From positions 1-64,000 of the forward strand of contig NZ_JBAMDD010000002.1 in the NCBI RefSeq assembly GCF_036961565.1: a stretch of DNA of 64,000 nt, given 5' to 3'. The translations under genes were made by a program, and so were the position numbers. Under the pieces are notes generated by a model, which worked only from the letters and a program-made list of their open reading frames with translations, was not told the origin of the DNA and did no database searches. This document shows, piece after piece, positions 27,474 through 35,962 of this stretch. The stretch comes from Chitinimonas sp036961565. GTDB taxonomy: Bacteria; Pseudomonadota; Gammaproteobacteria; Burkholderiales; Chitinimonadaceae. The first letter of the stretch is position 1; every line of letters begins with the position of its first letter.

Positions 27474-28387
27474 GCCGCCCCGCTGATGCGGACGCCCGCC
27501 CCCGCCATCCACGCCCGCTCCCCCCGCTGTTCCAGCTGATGCGCCTCGCTCCCCAGCACACCCGTCCCTTGCATCTTGCCCTGGCAGATAGTGCGTCCGG
27601 CACGCCACGGCAATGGTGGCACCTGGAAATCGCCGCCACCTTGCCTATTGCCACGCCCCCACGGTGGGTGCGCCTGCTGGCATGGCTGTTGGCCCGCGGC
27701 CAAGGTCGCCGCCTGCTGCCCTGGCTGGCTGCCGCAGGCATGAGCGGCCTGGCGCCCTACCGCCTTCCCTACCAGCCCCCCCTGGCCAAGCGGGCGGAGG
27801 ACGCGGCCCTGCTGGCACTGTGCCTGCTGTGCACGCTATGGGGGCTGGACAGCCTCAATGCCAGCCGTGAACTGCTGCTGATCATGCTGGCACTACTGGG
27901 TGCCAGCGCCTTTGCCTGGCAAAGCTGGCGCCAGGCCAGCCGGCTACGTGCAACCCTACAAGCCCAGCATGCCGAAGTCGCCGCAGCACTCACCCCCAGC
28001 GAGTCGGCCCTGGGCCTGGCCGGCCTGCTGATTGCCGCCGGCCAGGATTACCCGGCCGCCCAGGCCACCTGCCAGCGCCTGGCCCAAGAGCCCGACAGCA
28101 TACTTGCCGAGGAGCTGCTGCAACTGGGGCTGGCCTCGCCCGCCCGAGGCTATATAGGCCGGGCCACGCGGCTGACGGCGGCCAGCTGGCTGCTTGGTGT
28201 ATCGGCCGTAGCCTGGCCCTGCTGGCTGACTCAGGCCAGCTGGCAACTGGCGCCAGCCACCCTGGGGGCACTGCTGGTGCATTACGTGGCCGGCAGCAGC
28301 CGGCCCGGCTGGTTAAGGCGTAGCGCCCACACCCTCATCGCTGGTGTGCTATGCGCCGCCATGGCCCGCCTGTATACCCTGCTCTAG
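27470..28387 (+). CDS. Multi-pass membrane protein of unknown function
   Basis: The 305-residue protein overlaps bpt by four bases and closes the fur-aat-bpt run. The N-terminal 90 residues are basic and proline-rich. Hydrophobic stretches lie near 112-128, 133-150, 236-255, 258-273 and 285-303. A loop at about 160-215 (AALTPSESALGLAGLLIAAGQDYPAAQATCQRLAQEPDSILAEELL, here in part) is helical and TPR-like. I do not recognise a family. Translation with N-degron enzymes may be only positional. Confidence 0.65.
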   Translation: MSRPADADARPRHPRPLPPLFQLMRLAPQHTRPLHLALADSASGTPRQWWHLEIAATLPIATPPRWVRLLAWLLARGQGRRLLPWLAAAGMSGLAPYRLPYQPPLAKRAEDAALLALCLLCTLWGLDSLNASRELLLIMLALLGASAFAWQSWRQASRLRATLQAQHAEVAAALTPSESALGLAGLLIAAGQDYPAAQATCQRLAQEPDSILAEELLQLGLASPARGYIGRATRLTAASWLLGVSAVAWPCWLTQASWQLAPATLGALLVHYVAGSSRPGWLRRSAHTLIAGVLCAAMARLYTLL

Positions 28388-28504
28388 AAGGCTAACTATC
28401 CAAGCGCCAGCTTTGCTGCGCGAGCTTAACCCCACCCGCCCACTGCCCGCCGCACAGGGATGCACCAAAAACCAACAAAGCGCGCAGCGTCAACTGGCAA
28501 GGTT

Positions 28505-28523
28505 GATAACAATTCCCATTACC
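28505..28523 (+). promoter_or_regulatory. Candidate Fur box before the imelysin cluster
   Basis: GATAACAATTCCCATTACC matches 13 of 19 positions of the Fur consensus (GATAATGATAATCATTATC), including both outer GATAA and CATTA halves. It lies 51 bp before the imelysin start and within a short AT-rich tract, as expected for an iron-repressed promoter. Confidence 0.6.
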
Positions 28524-28574
28524 GTTAGCATTATGGTTTCGTATAAACGCCATCCCTCCAAGAGGAAGCTCGCC

Positions 28575-29723
28575 ATGTCGCTGTTCCGCCCCTGCCTGAT
28601 CGCCGCCGCCCTGGCCACCAGCTTGTTTGCCCAGGCAGCCGAGCCTGTTACGCCCGCCACCGTGGCCAACCATTACGCCGCGCTGGTGCACGCAGGTTAT
28701 GAAGACAGCCTGGCTGGCGCCAAGCAGCTGCAGTCCAGCATCGACGCCTTCCTGGCCGCCCCTTCTGAGGAAGGCCTGAACAAAGCCCGGCAGAGCTGGT
28801 TGGCTGCCCGCGAATGGTATGGCCAGACCGAAGCCTTCCGCTTCTATGGCGGCCCCATCGATGGCGACAATGGCCCCGAAGGCCAGATTAACGCCTGGCC
28901 GATGGACGAGGCCTATGTCGACTACGTCAAGGGCAAACCCAAGGCTGGCGTGGTCAACAACGCCAAGGCCAAGCTCAGCCGCGACGCACTGATAGGCCTC
29001 AATGAGAAGGGCGGCGAAGAGAACATCAGCACCGGCTGGCATGCCATCGAATTCCTGCTGTGGGGCCAGGATCTGTCCAAGGACGGCCCAGGTGCACGCC
29101 CCTATACCGACTTTGTGGACGGCAAGGCCCCCAATGCCGATCGCCGCCGTGCTTACCTGAAGATCGTCAGCGACCTGCTGGTTGACGACCTGGCCAGCGT
29201 CAGCCGCGAATGGGCGCCCAATGCCGCCAATTTCCGCGCCAAGTTCGTAGCCGACCCGGCTGCCGTACAAAAAATGCTGACCGGTATCGGCACCCTCTCG
29301 CATGGCGAGCTGGCTGGCGAGCGCATGGAAGTGGCACTGGCCTCCAAGGCACAGGAAGACGAGCACAGCTGCTTTGCCGACAATACCCACCGCGATGTGG
29401 TGACCAACGCCCAAGGCATACAGAACGTCTGGGAAGGCAGCTACAAGCGTGCCGATGGCTCCGTGCTGGCCGGCCCCTCGCTGCGTGCACTGGTCGCCGC
29501 CAAAGATGCCAAACTAGCTGACAAGACCAGCGCCGACATTGCCGCTTCGGTCAAGCTCGCTGGCGAAATCAAGGCACCGTTCGATCAGGAGATCGTCGGC
29601 AAGAACACCGCCCCCGGTCGCCAGCGCGTTCGCGCCGTGATCGATGCCCTGCGCAAGCAGGCCAAGGGCATAGTCAGCGCCGCCAAGAGCCTGGGCATCA
29701 AGAACCTCAATACCAACGTATAA
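28575..29723 (+). CDS. Imelysin-family iron-regulated periplasmic protein
   Basis: The 382-residue protein has a signal peptide (MSLFRPCLIAAALATSLFAQAA) and two imelysin (peptidase M75-like) helical repeats. The GxHxxE motif is intact (G154-W-H156-A-I-E159, followed by FLLWGQD). Such proteins (IrpA/ICMP type) are made under iron limitation and bind iron or other ligands in the periplasm; peptidase activity is doubtful. The start at 28575 has AGAGGAAG upstream, while the frame's earlier part lies in another gene. It heads a four-gene cluster. Confidence 0.9.
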   Translation: MSLFRPCLIAAALATSLFAQAAEPVTPATVANHYAALVHAGYEDSLAGAKQLQSSIDAFLAAPSEEGLNKARQSWLAAREWYGQTEAFRFYGGPIDGDNGPEGQINAWPMDEAYVDYVKGKPKAGVVNNAKAKLSRDALIGLNEKGGEENISTGWHAIEFLLWGQDLSKDGPGARPYTDFVDGKAPNADRRRAYLKIVSDLLVDDLASVSREWAPNAANFRAKFVADPAAVQKMLTGIGTLSHGELAGERMEVALASKAQEDEHSCFADNTHRDVVTNAQGIQNVWEGSYKRADGSVLAGPSLRALVAAKDAKLADKTSADIAASVKLAGEIKAPFDQEIVGKNTAPGRQRVRAVIDALRKQAKGIVSAAKSLGIKNLNTNV

Positions 29724-29812
29724 TTCCCGTCCCCCTTACCCAGGGGGATCGCCCACCCTGGGGGCATGACCGCACAGCGGCCATGCCCTCTTTGTCGTTT
29801 CCCGGCCCCGAT

Positions 29813-31207
29813 ATGAAACTGCTGCTTCCCCTGATACTGACCGGCACCGTGCTCGCCACCGGTGTGTCCCTGGTTCCGCCCTACAGCCCGGACGAGGCCC
29901 TGCCTGGCGGCAAGACCACCACCATCGATGCCGGCCAGAATGCCTTCTCCCTGCCCGCTGCCAATCTCAATGACCAGCAGCGGACAACCTTTGTCATCGG
30001 CAACTCCTTCTTCAAGAAAAACTGGGTAGAGGCGCCCGCCTCCACGACGGCACGCGACGGCCTGGGCCCCCATTTCATCGCCCGCTCCTGCGGCGCCTGC
30101 CATGCGCTGGACGGCCGCGGCGCCCCACCCAGCTTCGAGAACGGCTTGCAGACCGAACAGCCACTGGCATTGCTGATACGCCTGTCCATACCCGGCACAG
30201 ACGCGCATGGCGGCCCCGTGGGCGAACCGGTCTACGGCGGCCAGTTCAACAACGATGCCATCCCCGATGTCAAACCCGAGGGCCAGGTACAGATCCGCTA
30301 CCAGGAGATCAGCGGCCAGTTTGCCGATGGTGAGCGCTATAGCCTGCTCAAGCCCAGCTATCAGCTGACTGAACTGGGTTATGGCGCCATGCACCCGCAG
30401 ACCATGCTGTCCCCCCGCATTGCGCCACAGATGATAGGCCTGGGCCTGCTGGAGGCCATCAAGGAGAGCGATATCCTGGCCAATGCCCAGCGGCAGGCCG
30501 CCACGGGTGGCGATATCAAGGGCAGGCCCAACCGGGTCTGGGACGCTTATGCCGGCAAGATGGTGATAGGCCGTTACGGCTGGAAGGCCAACACCGGCAG
30601 CGTGGCGCACCAGAGCGCAGGCGCCTTCCTGGGCGACATCGGCATCACCTCACGCCGCTTCCCCCATGAAGAGTGCACCAAGGCACAGACCGACTGCCGC
30701 AAAGCCCCCAGCGGCGGCAAGCTGGAGATCGCCGATCACCTGATGGAGTCTGTCATCTTCTACAGCCGTACCCTGGCCGTGCCGGCTGCCCGCCATCAGG
30801 ACGACCCCAAGGTACGCCGTGGCCGTGAAGTCTTCCACCAGGCCCAGTGCGCCAGCTGCCATGTACCCAGCTACACTACCGGCAGTTTCAAGGCGGTGCC
30901 GCAACTGGGCCAGCAGACCATCTATCCCTATACCGACCTGTTGCTGCACGATATGGGCGAAGGCCTGGCCGATGGCCGACCCGACTATGCCGCTGGCGGC
31001 CGCGATTGGAAAACACCACCGCTGTGGGGCCTGGGGCTGGTACCGACGGTCAACAAGCACAGCCGCTACCTGCATGATGGCCGCGCCCGCAACTTGATGG
31101 AGGCAGTGCTGTGGCACGGTGGCGAAGCCGAAGCCAGCAAGCAGCATGTACTCAAGCTCAGCCGCACCGATCGCGAGAACTTAACCCGCTTCCTGCAGTC
31201 TCTGTAG
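29813..31207 (+). CDS. Di-haem oxidoreductase (DUF1111, thiol-oxidoreductase-like)
   Basis: The 464-residue exported protein has two c-type haem sites, CGACH (with RSCGACHALDGRG) and CASCH (QCASCHVPSYTTGS), plus LLLHDMGEGLADGRPD and TPPLWGLGLV, signatures of the DUF1111 family. MKLLLPLILTGTVLATGVS is a signal peptide or anchor. It lies between two imelysin genes, a layout repeated in many proteobacteria and thought to work in periplasmic iron handling. Family function is not proven; the haem sites are directly visible. Confidence 0.9.
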   Translation: MKLLLPLILTGTVLATGVSLVPPYSPDEALPGGKTTTIDAGQNAFSLPAANLNDQQRTTFVIGNSFFKKNWVEAPASTTARDGLGPHFIARSCGACHALDGRGAPPSFENGLQTEQPLALLIRLSIPGTDAHGGPVGEPVYGGQFNNDAIPDVKPEGQVQIRYQEISGQFADGERYSLLKPSYQLTELGYGAMHPQTMLSPRIAPQMIGLGLLEAIKESDILANAQRQAATGGDIKGRPNRVWDAYAGKMVIGRYGWKANTGSVAHQSAGAFLGDIGITSRRFPHEECTKAQTDCRKAPSGGKLEIADHLMESVIFYSRTLAVPAARHQDDPKVRRGREVFHQAQCASCHVPSYTTGSFKAVPQLGQQTIYPYTDLLLHDMGEGLADGRPDYAAGGRDWKTPPLWGLGLVPTVNKHSRYLHDGRARNLMEAVLWHGGEAEASKQHVLKLSRTDRENLTRFLQSL

Positions 31208-31279
31208 CTTTTCAGGGCGGCGCCTACCCCGCGCCGGCCCTGCCAATACCCAGCCTCACCCTTACCAGGAATACCGCGC

Positions 31280-32314
31280 ATGTTGCTACGCCCTGCCCTG
31301 ATTGCCCTCGCCTGCGGCTCGCTGCTCAACGTCCATGCAGAGGGGCTGGATGCCACTGCCGTGGTAAAGGCGTGGCAAAGCCAGCAGTTGGGCCGGGTGC
31401 AGACCTTGCAAGCCAGCAGCCTGGTGCTGAAAGACAGCGTGGATGCACTGTGCAAACGCCTGGGCAACAGCGAGATACGGGCCGCCCGGCAAGCCTGGCT
31501 GCAAACCTATGTGGCCTGGCGTGCCGTGGAGGCGCTACCCATGGGGCCGGCCCTGAGCCGCCGTACCGCCTGGCAGATAGACGCCTGGCCGGTCAAGCCG
31601 CAAAAGGTGGAAGAAGCCGTGCGGCTGGTGGAACGCGATGCCCCCATTGCCGATAGTGTCGGCGCCAATGCACAGGGCCTGCCTGCGCTGGAATACCTGC
31701 TGTGGGGGGATGACCGGGCCAATGCGCAGCTGGGCCGCCTGCATTTCCGCCAGCGCTGCCAGTACACCCAGGCACTAGCGGCCGATGTTGCAAGCGAAGC
31801 CCAGTCCTTGCAACAGGACTGGCAAGGCTACAGCAGCACTGCGCTGGATACCGATGCAGGCCGCCAGGCCTTTGAGGAGGCCGTCAACCTGATCGCCGGC
31901 AGCGTGGAAGCACTGCGTGACAAGAAGGTGGGCCGCCTGGGCAGCCCCAAGCTGACCCAGAAACCCACCCGCCAGATATTCGATGCCTGGCGCAGCCACG
32001 GCACCCATGCCGGCATGGCGGCCACGCTCAATGCGCTGGAACAGCTGTTTCTTGATAATCGCCAGGCACCCAGCTTCGTCGACCGGCTGGCGGTAGAAAA
32101 ACCCCTGCTGGCCCAGCACCTGCGCGAAGAATTTGCCATCGCCCGCGAACACCTGGCCAAGCTGCCTGCCGATATGGCCGCCAGCGCAGCCGCCAAGCCT
32201 GCCAGCATCCAACCCTTTCTCGATAGCATCAAGAAGCTGCAAGGCATCATCGAATTGCAAGTAGCCGATGCGGTAGGCGTGACCATAGGCTTCAAGGACA
32301 GCGACGGTGACTAG
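31280..32314 (+). CDS. Second imelysin-family protein
   Basis: The 344-residue exported protein (signal peptide MLLRPALIALACGSLLNVHAEG) has the imelysin pattern RAARQAWLQTYVAWRAVEALPMGP and LPALEYLLWGDD. The GxHxxE histidine is replaced (GLPALE), so metal or ligand binding must differ from the first imelysin. It lies between the di-haem protein and the DUF1513 gene, all on one strand. Confidence 0.87.
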   Translation: MLLRPALIALACGSLLNVHAEGLDATAVVKAWQSQQLGRVQTLQASSLVLKDSVDALCKRLGNSEIRAARQAWLQTYVAWRAVEALPMGPALSRRTAWQIDAWPVKPQKVEEAVRLVERDAPIADSVGANAQGLPALEYLLWGDDRANAQLGRLHFRQRCQYTQALAADVASEAQSLQQDWQGYSSTALDTDAGRQAFEEAVNLIAGSVEALRDKKVGRLGSPKLTQKPTRQIFDAWRSHGTHAGMAATLNALEQLFLDNRQAPSFVDRLAVEKPLLAQHLREEFAIAREHLAKLPADMAASAAAKPASIQPFLDSIKKLQGIIELQVADAVGVTIGFKDSDGD

Positions 32315-32426
32315 CCGTGACATCCGTCGCTTGCACCCACTGCGTGGCGCACCAGCTAGCCATGCTTGAGCCCCATCGCGGCAACCCAGGCTTGCCGGCG
32401 CTTGCCATGCCCCCAGGACAGCAAAC

Positions 32427-33473
32427 ATGCGCCTAAGCCGCCGCCAGCTGCTCGGCGCCGGCCTGACGCTGGCCACCCTGCCCCTGCTGGCAGCCGGCCG
32501 CCAACGCCAGCCCGTCGTACTGTCCGCCGGCTGGGATGGCGATGAACAATGGTGCGCCGGTACCCTGGAGCGTGCCAGTGCACCCTTGCCGGCACGCGGT
32601 CATGTACTGGTCCCCGACCCGCAGCGCTATGGCGAAGCCATCGTGGTTGCCCGCCGGCCAGGTTACTACCTGGCGCGGATAGACTGGCGCCGTGGCAAGC
32701 TGCTCAAGCAGTTTGCATTGGAAGATGAACGCAACCTGGTGGGCCATGCAGTCTTTAGCCAGGATGGACGGCATCTGATCACCGCCGAGACCGACGAGAA
32801 TACCGGTGCTGGCCGTCTGGCAATCCGGGATGCCCGCAGTTTCAAACGCCTGGAAGACCGCCCCAGTCATGGCGTCGGCCCACATGAAATCCTCTGGCTG
32901 AACCCACATACCCTGGTGGTAGCCAACGGTGGCATCCTCACCCTGCCCGAGACAGGGCGCTACAAACGCAATCTCGACCGCATGGACCCCTCGCTGGTGC
33001 TGATAGACAGCCGTGATGGCGGACTGCTGCAAGAATACCGGCTACCCGACAGCAAGCTCTCTATCCGCCACCTGGCCGTCACGGCCGATGGTACGGTAGG
33101 CACGGCGCTGCAGAACGAGGGCAGCAATACCTCCCCCATGCTGGCCATCCTGCGCGACGGCCAGTTTGCCTATGCCAGTACGCCGCCCGAACTGGCCCAG
33201 GCCATGCAGGGATACGCCGCCAGCCTGGCTGCCCTGGGCAATCGTTTCCTCATGCCTTGCCCCACAGGCAACCTGCTGACCGAATGGAGCAGCGAAGGCC
33301 AGGCTACCGCCCAACTGAGCCTGCCCAGGGTATTCGGCGCAGCAGCCCTGCCTGACCGCTGGCTGGCAAGCGGCGAGCAAGGCGAGCTTTGGCAGCTTGT
33401 GCCGGGCAAGCTGACGGTACAGGCCAGCCAGCGTTACCCCCACCATTGGGACAACCATCTGACGGTGGTGTAG
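32427..33473 (+). CDS. DUF1513 propeller-like Tat-exported protein
   Basis: The 348-residue protein begins with MRLSRRQLLGAGLTLATLPLLAAG, a twin-arginine signal. The mature part has propeller-like features (GHAVFSQDGRHLITAETDENTGAGRLAIRD, HGVGPHEILWLNPHTLVVANGG) typical of DUF1513, which regularly follows imelysin genes. It would fold in the cytoplasm and be exported, perhaps with a cofactor. AGGA lies nine bases before the start. It closes the iron-type cluster. Confidence 0.88.
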   Translation: MRLSRRQLLGAGLTLATLPLLAAGRQRQPVVLSAGWDGDEQWCAGTLERASAPLPARGHVLVPDPQRYGEAIVVARRPGYYLARIDWRRGKLLKQFALEDERNLVGHAVFSQDGRHLITAETDENTGAGRLAIRDARSFKRLEDRPSHGVGPHEILWLNPHTLVVANGGILTLPETGRYKRNLDRMDPSLVLIDSRDGGLLQEYRLPDSKLSIRHLAVTADGTVGTALQNEGSNTSPMLAILRDGQFAYASTPPELAQAMQGYAASLAALGNRFLMPCPTGNLLTEWSSEGQATAQLSLPRVFGAAALPDRWLASGEQGELWQLVPGKLTVQASQRYPHHWDNHLTVV

Positions 33474-33484
33474 CGCGGAGCAGG

Positions 33485-33952
33485 CTAGATATCCAGCGCC
33501 TGCCCCTGAAACAGCACCCGCTTGAATGGCCAGTGGCTGGCCAACCAGGCTCGTAGTACCGCCTCCATATGCCCCTCCAGGCCACTGGCCAGCTCGCTCT
33601 GCCGGCCCCAGAACCAGACCTCGGCCTCTATGCCCGGCGCCCCACCGTACGGTGGATCCACATACACGCAGCCCAGCAGGCGGCTGTCGTCCAGGCTCAT
33701 CACCGCATAGTCGAATGAGGACCGCAGCACGAACTCATGCTGGTGCCAGCCCAGGTGCACCAGGTTCTGTTCCAGCGTCCAGTCATCACTGGGCCAGCCC
33801 CAGATATCGCCAAAGCGGGCGCGCAGATGTTCACGGCTGCTCATCACCGCATCGAAATCCTTCACCACATCATTGATGTTGATGCTGCGCATCTTCCAGC
33901 GCTCGGTGACCAGCGTTGCCGGCACCACAAACTCACGTGGCAGAAAAGCCAT
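33485..33952 (-). CDS. GNAT-like acetyltransferase
   Basis: The 155-residue protein has FVVPATLVTERWKMRSININDVVKDFDAVMSSREHL, LEQNLVHLGWHQHEF and LGCVYVDPP, followed by a region where the acetyl-CoA loop is expected but poorly matched. It resembles small GNAT-like proteins rather than a classic enzyme. MAFLPREFVV at 33952 with AAGGAA upstream is the likely start; the frame opens at 34033. It is convergent with the DUF1513 gene and divergent from the LysR gene. Confidence 0.65.
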   Translation of the reverse strand: MAFLPREFVVPATLVTERWKMRSININDVVKDFDAVMSSREHLRARFGDIWGWPSDDWTLEQNLVHLGWHQHEFVLRSSFDYAVMSLDDSRLLGCVYVDPPYGGAPGIEAEVWFWGRQSELASGLEGHMEAVLRAWLASHWPFKRVLFQGQALDI

Positions 33953-34071
33953 ACCTGTTTCCTTGTCTTGCCCCCTGCAGCCTCTCTGCATGGTTGGCAG
34001 ACATAGCCTAGGCCGCAAGTCGGCCAGCATCACTTATTATCAAGACATTGAATAAATCATTAGCAAAACTG

Positions 34072-34980
34072 ATGAACCTAGATAGACAACAACTGGAAGC
34101 GTTTGCCTGCATACTCGATGAAGGCGGTTTCGAGCGCGCGGCCCAGCACCTCCACCTATCACAAAGCGCCATCTCACAGCGCCTGCGCACCTTGGAGCAG
34201 ACCCTGGGCTGCGCCCTGCTGATACGCACATCGCCGCCGCAACCCACGGCGGCCGGCCACACCCTGCTGCGGCATATACGCCAGCTACGCCTGATGGAGG
34301 CGGCCGTGGCCGATCAGCTATGCCCGGCACCGGGCCGCAGCATCAGCCTCAGCGTTGCGGTAAATGCCGACAGCCTGGCCACCTGGTTCCTGCCCGGCGT
34401 ACAGCCCGCTTGCGTGCGCCAAGGCCTGCTGCTGGAGGTGATGCTCGATGATGAAAACCACACACACAGCTGGCTGCAACGCGGTGAGGTCAGCGGCTGC
34501 ATCACGGCCCTGGCCACACCGCTGGCCGGGGGCGTGGCAGAACCCCTGGGCATGATGGAGTATGCCTGCGTGGCCACCCGCAGCTTTGCCGCGCAATGGC
34601 TTCCCCACGGTTTGCAGGGCCTTTGCTGGCAGCAGGCTCCCGCCATCAGTTTCAATCGCAAGGACACCCTGCACACCCAATTTATCGAACAGCATTTTGG
34701 CGTAGCGGCCGCCCAGTTTCCGCGCCATCTGCTACCCTCGCCCGAGGCCTTCCTGTCTGCCATACGGCTGGGGCTGGGCTACGGCTTTGTGCCGGTATTA
34801 CAGTTGCCGAACCTGGCCCATGAGGCCGAGCTGATCGAACTCGCCCCCGCGCAGCGCCAGCGGGTGATGCTTTACTGGCAGCATTGGCGGCTGGAGCCCG
34901 AAGCCGCACAGCGGCTGAGCCAGGCCGTGATGGCGGCAGGGCAACAGGCCCTTGTTCAACTCCCACACACCACGCACTGA
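34072..34980 (+). CDS. LysR-family regulator, ArgP/LysG type
   Basis: The 302-residue protein has an N-terminal winged helix-turn-helix (LDRQQLEAFACILDEGGFERAAQHLHLSQSAISQRLRTLEQTLG) and a LysR effector domain. The pattern matches ArgP/LysG regulators, which control lysine/arginine exporters and respond to those amino acids. No LysE/ArgO exporter lies next to it; the following gene, three bases away, encodes a cation diffusion facilitator. ATG 34072 is preferred over an in-frame TTG at 34048. Confidence 0.85.
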   Translation: MNLDRQQLEAFACILDEGGFERAAQHLHLSQSAISQRLRTLEQTLGCALLIRTSPPQPTAAGHTLLRHIRQLRLMEAAVADQLCPAPGRSISLSVAVNADSLATWFLPGVQPACVRQGLLLEVMLDDENHTHSWLQRGEVSGCITALATPLAGGVAEPLGMMEYACVATRSFAAQWLPHGLQGLCWQQAPAISFNRKDTLHTQFIEQHFGVAAAQFPRHLLPSPEAFLSAIRLGLGYGFVPVLQLPNLAHEAELIELAPAQRQRVMLYWQHWRLEPEAAQRLSQAVMAAGQQALVQLPHTTH

Positions 34981-34982
34981 TC

Positions 34983-35876
34983 ATGTCCAGCCCGCACCCC
35001 GCCCCCTCCGGCCTGCAACCCCGCCACCTGGCCATGCTCTCCATCGCGGCGGCCTGCCTTACCCTGGGGCTGAAGTTCTGGGCCTACCATTTGACAGGCT
35101 CGGTCGGCCTGTACTCAGACGCCATGGAGTCGTTCGTCAACCTGGCCGCCGCTATTGCGGCGCTGGTGGCGCTGACCATCGCCGCCCTGCCCGCCGACCC
35201 CGGCCACCCTTTCGGGCACGAAAAAGCCGAATACTTTGCCAGCGGTCTGGAAGGTGGTTTGATCTTCGTCGCCGCCCTGGCCATCGCGTACGAAGCCGTG
35301 CAGCGGCTGCTGCATCCCACGCCGGTGGCCCAGCTGGGCGTGGGCATGCTGATTTCGCTGGTGGCCAGCGCAGTCAATGGTGGGCTGGCTTGGCTGATGC
35401 TGGGTTACGCACGCAAGCACGACAGCATCGTGCTAGAAGCCGATGCCAAGCACCTGCTGACCGATGTCTGGACCTCGGCCGGCGTGGTAGCCGCGCTTTG
35501 CCTGCTGCTGGTGCTGCCGCCCAGTTGGTGGTGGCTGGACCCGCTGATCGCCATCGTGGTGGCCGCCAACATTGTTCGTACCGGCGCCGACCTGCTGCGC
35601 CGATCCGCCGACGGCCTGATGGACGCAGCACTGCCCGCCGAAGAGCTGGACAGCATCCGCCGGATACTGGAGCAGCAACTCGCCCCTGGCTTGGGTTACA
35701 CGGGCTTGCGCACCCGCAAGGCAGGCAATCGGCGCTTCGTCGAATTCAAGTTGCTGGTGGCACCCGATATGACCGTGGCCGATAGCCATACATTCTGCGA
35801 CGCACTGGAGGCGGCCATCATGGCTGAGCTGAACCGCTGCCAAGTCACCATCCATGTGGAACCGCTGACCTCCTGA
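34983..35876 (+). CDS. Cation diffusion facilitator transporter
   Basis: The 297-residue membrane protein has six hydrophobic segments and a soluble C-terminal domain. Metal-site motifs are YSDAMESFVN in helix 2 and EADAKHLLTDVWTS (HxxxD) in helix 5, as in CDF exporters of Zn, Co, Fe or Mn. The GHPFGHEKAEYFASGLEG loop is typical. It starts three bases after the LysR gene, so the two are co-transcribed; which metal it moves is not readable. Confidence 0.92.
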   Translation: MSSPHPAPSGLQPRHLAMLSIAAACLTLGLKFWAYHLTGSVGLYSDAMESFVNLAAAIAALVALTIAALPADPGHPFGHEKAEYFASGLEGGLIFVAALAIAYEAVQRLLHPTPVAQLGVGMLISLVASAVNGGLAWLMLGYARKHDSIVLEADAKHLLTDVWTSAGVVAALCLLLVLPPSWWWLDPLIAIVVAANIVRTGADLLRRSADGLMDAALPAEELDSIRRILEQQLAPGLGYTGLRTRKAGNRRFVEFKLLVAPDMTVADSHTFCDALEAAIMAELNRCQVTIHVEPLTS

Positions 35877-35900
35877 TCCCCTCGGTGTGGTCTTGGACGC

Positions 35901-35930
35901 AAAAAGGCCGGTTTCATCACCGGCCTTTTT
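35901..35930. terminator. Bidirectional terminator between convergent genes
   Basis: AAAAAGGCCGG (35901-35911) pairs perfectly with CCGGCCTTTTT (35920-35930) around an 8-base loop. It lies between the stops of the cation exporter (+) and phoX (-), so one hairpin serves both. Confidence 0.9.
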
Positions 35931-35962
35931 GTCTGTACCGCCCTGTCGGCTAGCTAGCCAAA

